A stretch of 5,216 nt of DNA from Gemmatimonadota bacterium (lineage in GTDB: Bacteria > Gemmatimonadota > Gemmatimonadetes > Gemmatimonadales > GWC2-71-9), in NCBI GenBank assembly GCA_003220955.1, contig QHTW01000027.1, positions 1 to 5,216 of the forward strand, in the 5' to 3' direction. Every line of letters begins with the position of its first letter. Within the stretch, counting starts at the first letter, position 1. The position numbers and the translations under genes are program-made. Shown piece after piece: positions 1 through 5,216 of the stretch. The notes under the pieces were generated by a model that did no database searches, had not been told where the DNA came from, and saw only the letters and a list, made by a program, of their open reading frames with translations.

Positions 1-3000
1 AGATCTGCCGTTTCACCACCGTCACGACCACGGCGATCGTCACCTTCTGCGGGCTCCACATCCCCAGCGTCGCGGTCGTCCGCGTTCCAAAAAGCTCCAC
101 CTCGCTACGGTACTTGGCGAGGGGGTGGCCGGAAATGAAGAACCCCAGCACCGCCTTTTCACGACTCAGGCGCTCATGCTCGCTCCAGGGCGGTACCTCT
201 GGAAGCGGGGACTCGGGGCTAGGGGCTTGGGCCTCGTTGCCGAACAGGGGGTGTTGGCCTGAAAACCGCTCCTGCTGGCGGACCTGCGCTTCACTGAACG
301 CATGGTCGAGCGCGGCCACGAGCTGCGATCGCTCGGCGCCGAGCGAGTCGCAGGCCCCGGCGTCGATCAGCGACTCGATCACACGCTTGTTGCACAGCCG
401 CAGGTCGATCCGGTCGCACAACTCGACGAGCGAGCGGTACGCACCAGCCTGCCGCCCCGCGATGATCGATGCGATCGCGCCCTCGCCGACGTTGCGGATG
501 GCGCCGAGCCCGAAGCGGATCCGCCGCTCACCGACGACCGTGAACTTGTAGCCCGATTCGTTCACGTCGGGCGCGAGGACCTGCAGGTCGAGCTCGCGCG
601 CCTCGTTGATGTACTGCACGACGCGGTCGGTGTTGCCGATTTCCGACGAGAGCAGCGCCGCCATGTACTCGGCGGGATAGTAGACCTTGAACCACGCCGT
701 CTGGTACGACAGGATCGAATACGCTACGGAGTGCGACTTGTTGAACCCGTAGCGGCCGAACGTCTCGATCTGTGCGGCGATTTCTTCGACGGTCTTCTTA
801 TCGTGCCCGCGCGCGATGGCGCGCTTCACGAAGTTGCCCAGCTCTTCCTGGATCAGCTCCTTGATCTTCTTGCCCACCGCCTTCCGCAGCACGTCGGCTT
901 CGGCGAGCGAATAGCCGGCCAGCGCGCTCGCGATCCGCATCACCTGCTCCTGATAGACGATTACGCCGTAGGTCGGCGCGAGGATCTCCTCGAGCGCCGG
1001 ATGCGGATAGCGGACTTTCTCCCGGCCGAGCTTGCGGTTGATGAAGACGAGGTACATCCCGGTGTCGAGCGGGCCGGGGCGCAGCAAGGCATTCGTCGCG
1101 ACCAGATCGTCGAACCGGTCGCACTTCATGTTTCGCAGGCAGTCGGTCGCCAGCGGCGATTCAAACTGGAAGATGCCCGCGGTGCGTCCGGCCCGCAGCA
1201 GCTCGTACACCTTCGGATCGTTCAGATCGGGGTTTTCGAGATCGATCGTCACGCCATGTCGTTCGGCGACCATCGCCGCGGCATCGTGCAGCACGGTGAG
1301 CGTCTTCAGGCCGAGCAGGTCGATCTTGAGCATCCCGACGTGCTCGAGTCCCACCATGTCATATTGCGTGATGATCGCGTCGGCGTCGGTCTTCGAGTCC
1401 GGCGCCGTGCAGACCGGGACGTAATCGGTCAACGGCCCCGGCGCGATCACGACGCCCGCCGCGTGCACCGAGGCGTGACGTGCCAAGCCCTCAATCCTGG
1501 CTCCTAGATCCAGCACTTTCCTGATTCGCTCATCCTGCGCCGCCGCGGCTTTGACCTCCGGAACTTTCTCCGGGGCTTCCGCCAGCGTCACACTGAAGGC
1601 GGGCCCTGAGGGGATCAGCTTGGTCAGGCGCTCGACATCGCCCATCTCGACCCGCAAGGTGCGCGCGACATCGCGGAAGGCGGCGCGCGCCTTGAGCGTT
1701 CCGAACGTGATGATCTGCCCCACCGATTCCCGCCCGTAGCGCTCGCGGGCATACTCGAGGACCTCGCCGCGACGCTCGAAGCAAAAGTCGAGGTCGATAT
1801 CCGGCATCGAGATGCGCTCGGGGTTCAGGAAGCGCTCGAACAGCAAATCGAATTTGAGCGGGTCGACGTTTGTGATCCGCAGCGCGTAGGCGATCAGCGA
1901 TCCCGCGGCCGAGCCGCGGCCCGGACCGACCGGGATCCCGCGATCGCGGGCGGCCTTGACCAGATCGTAGACGATCAGGAAATAGCCGGCGTACCCGGTG
2001 CGGGTGATGACATCGAGCTCGTAGTCGAGGCGTTGCTCGACGGCCGGTGGGAGCGGATCGCCGTAGCGCTCCTGGGCACCGTGGCGCGCGAGATGGACGA
2101 GCAGATCGCGGTCGGTCGCGAATTCGGCCGGGCGCGGATACTGCGGCAGGAAGTAGCGCTTCTCGAAATCGAACTCGCACAGCTCGGCGACGCGGGCGGT
2201 CTCGGCCAGCGAGTCTTGCTGCTCACCGAACAGCTTGCGCATCTCGGACTCGGATTTGACGTAGCTCTCCTGCCCGAAAAAGCGAAACCGCTTTGGATCA
2301 TCGAGGTCTTTGCCGGTGCCGATCGCCAGCAGCACGTCGTGCGCCTCGGCGTCATCCCGTTTCAGGTAGTGCGCGTCGTTCGTCGCGGCGATCGGGAGGC
2401 CCAGCTCCGCCGCGAGCCGGCACATCCCTGCGGTAACGACTTTCTCTTCGGGCAGCCCATGGTCCTGCACTTCCAGCCAGAAGCCGTTCGGCCCGAACGT
2501 GCGCGCGAACCACTCGGCGCTCGCTTTCGCGGCCTCGTAGTTCCCCTGCCGTAGATACAGCGCGATTTCGCCGGATAAGCAGGCCGCCAGCCCGATGATG
2601 CCTTGGTGATGCTGCTCCAGCACTTGCCTATCGATGCGAGGGCGGCGGTAGTAGCCCTCGAGGAAGCCTATTGAAGAAAGCTTGATCAGGTTCTGATAGC
2701 CGATGCGGTTCTTCGCGAGCAGGACGAGATGCGAATACGCGGCGCCGAGCGGCGCGTCGGCGGCGGGCTTTTCGCGCGCATGGCGGCTGCCAAACGCGAG
2801 GTAGGCTTCGAAGCCGAGAATCGGGCGGATCTTTCGCGCTTTGGCTTCGGCGTAAAACGACCACGCGCCGTGCAGGTTGCCGTGATCGGTGATCGCCAGC
2901 GAATCCATGCCGAGCGCCTGCACCCGATCGAGCAGGTCGGGGATGCGGTTGGCGCCGTCGAGGAGAGAGTACTCGCTATGCGTGTGGAGATGAACGAACG

Positions 3001-3004
3001 GCAT
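1..3004 (-). CDS. dnaE: DNA polymerase III alpha subunit (DnaE1 type), 3' end beyond the window
   Basis: Catalytic subunit of the chromosomal replicase, polymerising DNA in the cytoplasm. The frame is open from ATG (complement of 3002-3004) to the left edge: 1001 codons, so roughly 150-200 C-terminal residues are missing if it has usual DnaE length. Seen in order: an N-terminal PHP domain (about 1-275) starting HLHTHSEYSLLDG, with candidate metal ligands H7, H9, D16, H41, E66, H92, C142, D210 and H212; the palm with GPGRGSAAGS and PDIDLDF, giving catalytic D402 and D404, and KIDLLGL giving D562 (matching E. coli D401, D403, D555); fingers with the TYGVIVYQEQVMRIA and YGFNKSHSVAYS blocks; a helix-hairpin-helix near 829-850; a QHPLF beta-clamp motif at 917-921; SGHPL at 958-962; and the start of the OB fold. 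The left edge cuts the OB/tau-binding end. The start is fixed by the family N-terminus, although no clear Shine-Dalgarno sequence precedes it. Identification is essentially certain. Confidence 0.98.
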   Translation of the reverse strand, partial: MPFVHLHTHSEYSLLDGANRIPDLLDRVQALGMDSLAITDHGNLHGAWSFYAEAKARKIRPILGFEAYLAFGSRHAREKPAADAPLGAAYSHLVLLAKNRIGYQNLIKLSSIGFLEGYYRRPRIDRQVLEQHHQGIIGLAACLSGEIALYLRQGNYEAAKASAEWFARTFGPNGFWLEVQDHGLPEEKVVTAGMCRLAAELGLPIAATNDAHYLKRDDAEAHDVLLAIGTGKDLDDPKRFRFFGQESYVKSESEMRKLFGEQQDSLAETARVAELCEFDFEKRYFLPQYPRPAEFATDRDLLVHLARHGAQERYGDPLPPAVEQRLDYELDVITRTGYAGYFLIVYDLVKAARDRGIPVGPGRGSAAGSLIAYALRITNVDPLKFDLLFERFLNPERISMPDIDLDFCFERRGEVLEYARERYGRESVGQIITFGTLKARAAFRDVARTLRVEMGDVERLTKLIPSGPAFSVTLAEAPEKVPEVKAAAAQDERIRKVLDLGARIEGLARHASVHAAGVVIAPGPLTDYVPVCTAPDSKTDADAIITQYDMVGLEHVGMLKIDLLGLKTLTVLHDAAAMVAERHGVTIDLENPDLNDPKVYELLRAGRTAGIFQFESPLATDCLRNMKCDRFDDLVATNALLRPGPLDTGMYLVFINRKLGREKVRYPHPALEEILAPTYGVIVYQEQVMRIASALAGYSLAEADVLRKAVGKKIKELIQEELGNFVKRAIARGHDKKTVEEIAAQIETFGRYGFNKSHSVAYSILSYQTAWFKVYYPAEYMAALLSSEIGNTDRVVQYINEARELDLQVLAPDVNESGYKFTVVGERRIRFGLGAIRNVGEGAIASIIAGRQAGAYRSLVELCDRIDLRLCNKRVIESLIDAGACDSLGAERSQLVAALDHAFSEAQVRQQERFSGQHPLFGNEAQAPSPESPLPEVPPWSEHERLSREKAVLGFFISGHPLAKYRSEVELFGTRTTATLGMWSPQKVTIAVVVTVVKRQI
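242..256 (-). other. Beta-clamp binding motif codons within dnaE
   Basis: These codons give QHPLF (residues 917-921), followed by G, in a Q-rich stretch between the helix-hairpin-helix and the OB fold. E. coli DnaE carries its internal clamp-binding motif QADMF at 920-924 in the same context (GQADMFG against GQHPLFG here). Known role of this motif in the family: tethering the polymerase to the sliding clamp for processive synthesis. The assignment rests on position and motif match and is an inference for this protein. Confidence 0.8.
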
Positions 3005-3040
3005 GGTTACGTCGCTGAATCTGCCGTATTTTGCGCGCTC
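3005..3040. promoter_or_regulatory. Short divergent intergenic gap between dnaE and the antiporter gene
   Basis: Only 36 bases lie between the two chosen start codons. On the plus strand TATTTT at 3027-3032 matches 4 of 6 bases of the sigma-70 -10 box and ends 8 bases before the antiporter ATG, so a transcript from it would start at or next to that ATG (nearly leaderless). No good -35 box is seen at the right distance (best is 3 of 6). Neither start has an obvious Shine-Dalgarno sequence in this gap. On the minus strand TTGCAT (complement of 3041-3046) resembles a -35 box, but no convincing -10 follows. The dnaE promoter may instead lie inside the antiporter coding region. This is a weak call based on position and composition. 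Confidence 0.3.
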
Positions 3041-4405
3041 ATGCAATGGCTGCTGCTGTTCCTCACGCTGCTCGTCATGGCGTTGCTGCAGCGCTTCGCG
3101 CGCGCGTTCGGTGCTCCGCTCGAAGCGCTCGCCACACTGGCCCTCGGTTGTCTCACGCTCGCCGCGACGCTGACGGGAACAATCGCCCATCGTCTGCGAC
3201 TGCCTCGCATCGTGGGATATCTCCTCGCGGGCTTTATCGCGGGCCCCGCGTGGCTCCGCATCGTCCGTGAACCAGAGCTGCAGACATTGAGCGTCGTTTC
3301 GAACGGGGCATTGGCGTTGATCGCATTCGCCGTGGGAAGCGAGCTCACACTCGACGCGCTTCGCGGCGAGCGGCGGGCGGCCCTGCTTCGCATCGTGACG
3401 GGCGCGATGGCCGTGCCGTTCGCCGCCGTGACGCTGGTCGTGCTCACCGTCAGTCCGTGGTTTCCGTTGACGGCGCACCAGCCGTTCCGCGATGCCCTGG
3501 TCGTCGCGCTTGCGCTCGGCACGATGGCGACGGTGAGCTCGCCGACGCTCACCTGGGCGGTCATCACCGAGACAGGCGCGAACGGCTCGCTGTCCCGCTC
3601 GACCCTGGATGTTACGGTCCTGCAAGACCTGATCGCCGTGGTGTTGCTGATCGTCATTCTCGCTCTCGCGGCGCCGCTCGCGAGCCGCGGTGTGGTGGCG
3701 CCCGGCGTCGCCGTGCACACGCTCGCCATGCTCGGCGGATCGCTGGGGTTGGGAGTCGCCTTGGGTTTTGCCGTCGCGCAATACCTGCAAGCGATTCGCG
3801 GTGCGCTGACGTGGGTGCTGGTGATCTTGGCATTCGTCATCGCACAGGCTGGGCGCCTGATCGGCGTGGACGCCGTCCTGATCGCGCTCGCCGCGGGCTG
3901 CGCGTTACGCTATACGGCACCAGACCACAGTGCGCGCGTGCGAGCGGAGCTCAAACGATGCGCGATACCCGTCTATGTCGTATTTTTTGCGCTCGCCGGG
4001 AGCAGCCTGCAGCTCGACGCCCTCGACGAGATGTGGCCCTGGGCACTGCTCCTCGCCGGCTTACGGGTCGCCGGGTTATGGGGCGGGCTGCGGTGGGTGG
4101 GGAGTCGCGGCCCGGCGGTGAGTGCCGACTGGGTCAACTATGGATGGCTGGGTCTCGTTTCGCAGGGTGGATTGGCGGTGACGCTCGCGGCCCTGCTGCG
4201 ACGGGCGTTCCCGGAATGGAATGTCTCGCTGGAAGCGCTGCTCGTGGCGATGATTGGCGTGCATCAGCTTGCCGGGCCGATCTGCTTCCAGTGGGTGCTG
4301 CGGCGCGGCCGTGAAATCACAGAGGGAGCGCACGTTGGCGAAACGCCTGGTACGACTGAGAACGCTGGGTCTGCTGTGCTTGCTGGGGGAAGCAGCGGCG
4401 TGTAG
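3041..4405 (+). CDS. CPA2-family cation:proton antiporter (Na+/H+ exchanger-type membrane domain)
   Basis: Predicted inner-membrane antiporter of 454 residues exchanging K+ or Na+ for H+; the ion cannot be told from sequence. It is almost entirely hydrophobic, with about 13 membrane segments. Family marks: RLPRIVGYLLAGFIAGP (about 54-69), typical of the second core helix; AFAVGSEL (95-102); the broken-helix stretch ATVSSPT (163-169); VLQDLIAVVLL (193-203), whose Gln-Asp (195-196) fits CPA2 proteins such as KefC rather than the Asn-Asp of many CPA1 proteins; and the terminal GVHQLAGPI block (406-414). The protein ends about 35 residues later without an RCK/TrkA-N domain, so it is a membrane-domain-only member. 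The start at 3041 places the first helix immediately after Met. An in-frame ATG at 2978, with AGGAG at 2961-2965, would add 21 residues and overlap dnaE by 27 bases; I consider it less likely. The end overlaps the next gene by 71 bases, suggesting one transcript. Confidence 0.93.
   Translation: MQWLLLFLTLLVMALLQRFARAFGAPLEALATLALGCLTLAATLTGTIAHRLRLPRIVGYLLAGFIAGPAWLRIVREPELQTLSVVSNGALALIAFAVGSELTLDALRGERRAALLRIVTGAMAVPFAAVTLVVLTVSPWFPLTAHQPFRDALVVALALGTMATVSSPTLTWAVITETGANGSLSRSTLDVTVLQDLIAVVLLIVILALAAPLASRGVVAPGVAVHTLAMLGGSLGLGVALGFAVAQYLQAIRGALTWVLVILAFVIAQAGRLIGVDAVLIALAAGCALRYTAPDHSARVRAELKRCAIPVYVVFFALAGSSLQLDALDEMWPWALLLAGLRVAGLWGGLRWVGSRGPAVSADWVNYGWLGLVSQGGLAVTLAALLRRAFPEWNVSLEALLVAMIGVHQLAGPICFQWVLRRGREITEGAHVGETPGTTENAGSAVLAGGSSGV
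4323..4328 (+). promoter_or_regulatory. Shine-Dalgarno sequence (AGGGAG) for the lipoprotein gene
   Basis: AGGGAG lies 6 bases upstream of TTG at 4335 and is the best ribosome-binding match near either plus-strand start. It decides the choice of this TTG over the in-frame GTG at 4311 and ATG at 4254, which have no such site and would put extra charged residues before the signal peptide. It lies inside the antiporter coding sequence, consistent with translation of both proteins from one mRNA. Confidence 0.65.
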
Positions 4406-5216
4406 CACCGGAACCGACGTGCACATCCGTCCTTGCACGGCGGCCGACCCTGTGTTCACCCTCGCGGTGAACCAATATGTCTCGATCGATCCGGCAACCG
4501 ACTCTGGCTGCGCGGTCTTTCCCGCAACGACCCTCGCCGCCCAGTACCTGGTCATGCCGCAGCTGGCGACGGGCGTCCCGGGCCAGACGGCGGCATTTCG
4601 CCTGGGTGGCGATACGATCCTCCCGGCCCCCCCGCCTTCGGCGCCCGTGTCTGAAGTCTCAGTCGAGCTGAGTCCGGCCGACCAATTTCACCGCTTCCTC
4701 AGAAACGGCGATGAGCGCCGCTCGTGGGGCTTTGCACCGGAGGTTGGGCCGGCGAAGTCCCCGGCGGAGTCTCAAACCTCGGCTTCCGGCCCGCCGGCGA
4801 TGAACTCGCTGCGCCAATTCATGGTCTGCGCCAGAACGGACTGCTCGCGATTCGATCGCGTGAACGCGCGCGTGCGCGCCCTCACGAGCAAGGTCGCCAT
4901 TTACGTCGACACGCTGGCCCCCGCGGGCGGTCTCGATTCTCTTCGATCAGCGGCTGTACGCGATCGATACCGCGGCCTTTGGACGGGAGTCCGATATCGA
5001 TTCGAACAGCGTGGTCCTCGTCCTGATGACGAATACCGTGAACAAGCTCGTGACGGTCCAGGAGTGCAATACCGGCTTCGTTGCCGGCTTCTTTTTCGGC
5101 GCGGACCTCGATCCAGCGTTCCGCAATGACTCACGCTCCAATAAAGGCGAGGTCTTCTACTCGATCGTCGCCGATCCTGCCGGCAAGTTGAGCTGCTCGC
5201 ACCCCGCGACGGATGT
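4335..5216 (+). CDS. Secreted lipoprotein, putative M30 (hyicolysin)-like metallopeptidase; frameshifted, 3' end beyond the window
   Basis: From TTG 4335 the protein starts AKRLVRLRTLGLLCLLGEAAAC: a basic n-region, hydrophobic core and lipobox-like AAAC with C23 as likely lipidation site, so export and membrane anchoring are expected. Residues 24-199 read well in this frame: YLVMPQLATGVPG (71-83), FHRFLR (118-123), a Pro/Ser/Ala-rich linker (about 134-156), RQFMVCARTDC (160-170) and VAIYVDTLAPAGG (187-199). After about 4932 this frame becomes Arg-rich and ends at 5127-5129. The protein-like sequence continues in the frame one base later from about 4939 to the edge: FDQRLYAIDTAAFG, SDIDSN, VVLVLMTNTVNKL, GFVAGFFFGADLDP, GEVFYSIVADP. 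From memory these blocks occur in proteins followed by a zinc-binding HEFQHM motif, which would lie past the window; no catalytic residue is visible here. The lipoprotein call is fairly sure, the peptidase call is tentative. The frame-1 part has no credible start of its own. Confidence 0.75.
4926..4942 (+). other. Frameshift point within the lipoprotein gene
   Basis: Upstream the protein-like frame has codons starting at positions divisible by 3 (DTLAPAGG ends at 4931). Downstream it has codons one position later (FDQRLY starts at 4942). The new frame has stops at 4801-4803 and 4861-4863, so it cannot hold the upstream half, and the switch must fall between 4864 and about 4942, most likely in 4926-4942. 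The local sequence holds two similar short words, TCTCGAT at 4931 and TCTTCGAT at 4939, which could favour a slippage deletion. From memory, relatives have several more residues between the AP-GG and FD-LY blocks, so a short deletion not divisible by three fits better than a single-base change. Confidence 0.7.

Noticed and set aside
302..1507. Long open frame on the plus strand (401 codons) opposite dnaE
   Set aside because: It is antisense to conserved dnaE codons, has no family-like motifs, and its composition (rich in Arg, Asp, Val, His) is what a high-GC gene gives on the opposite strand. The dnaE reading is continuous through the same bases.
1937..1950. Perfect palindrome CCCGCGATCGCGGG, possible operator or hairpin
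   Set aside because: It lies inside the conserved dnaE segment encoding RDRGIPVGPGRGS; GATCGC-type words are common throughout this GC-rich sequence, so codon choice explains it.
2033..2554. Plus-strand open frame of 173 codons opposite dnaE
   Set aside because: Antisense shadow in the same codon register effect as above; no recognisable domain or ribosome-binding site.
3007..3840. Minus-strand open frame of 277 codons opposite the antiporter
   Set aside because: Low-complexity Ser/Ala/Thr/Arg-rich translation typical of antisense to a hydrophobic membrane protein gene; the sense strand has clear CPA2 motifs.
4254..4334. Longer N-terminus for the lipoprotein starting at ATG 4254 or GTG 4311
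   Set aside because: These starts lack a ribosome-binding site, lie within the conserved end of the antiporter, and would bury the signal peptide; TTG 4335 has AGGGAG at ideal spacing.
4926..4942. Programmed ribosomal frameshifting as the explanation for the frame change
   Set aside because: No slippery heptamer, internal Shine-Dalgarno element or stop codon at the shift site was seen; a mutation or sequence error is simpler.
4724..5026. Third-frame open stretch of 100 codons inside the lipoprotein gene
   Set aside because: Its translation (Gly/Arg-rich) shows no family-like blocks, while the other two frames carry the conserved segments over the same region.

Overview
This is a GC-rich bacterial window (roughly two thirds G+C by eye) holding parts or all of three protein-coding genes. 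No RNA gene, CRISPR array, insertion sequence or long repeat was seen. Coding is dense and there is no intergenic stretch above 40 bases. The organism is not certain. The lipoprotein at the right end, with its FGRESDID, GFFFGADL and GEVFY blocks, resembles a group of putative metallopeptidase lipoproteins I associate with Gemmatimonadota. Together with the GC content and the DnaE type, that makes a gemmatimonad or a related soil or sediment bacterium my best guess (inference only).

Left part, minus strand, 1-3004: most of dnaE, the catalytic alpha subunit of the replicative DNA polymerase III. The start codon is in the window. The C-terminus runs off the left edge inside the OB-fold region, leaving 1001 codons. 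The catalytic aspartates, the beta-clamp binding motif and a full set of PHP-domain metal ligands are all readable.

Middle, plus strand, 3041-4405: a complete CPA2-type cation:proton antiporter membrane protein. It is transcribed away from dnaE, and only 36 bases separate the two chosen start codons, so any promoters must lie in this gap or inside the opposing genes.

Right part, plus strand, 4335 to the right edge: a predicted secreted lipoprotein that begins at a TTG inside the end of the antiporter gene, behind a strong Shine-Dalgarno sequence. The two are probably co-transcribed. Its protein-like sequence changes reading frame near 4926-4942, so the gene is frameshifted (real mutation or sequence error). 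The conserved C-terminal half continues in the new frame beyond the window, where a zinc-protease HExxH motif would be expected if the family assignment is right.

The genes do not form an obvious pathway: dnaE is housekeeping, and the antiporter-lipoprotein pair looks like an envelope-related transcription unit. I found no convincing new system. The points most worth checking are the frameshift, the identity of the lipoprotein, and the intact PHP site of DnaE.
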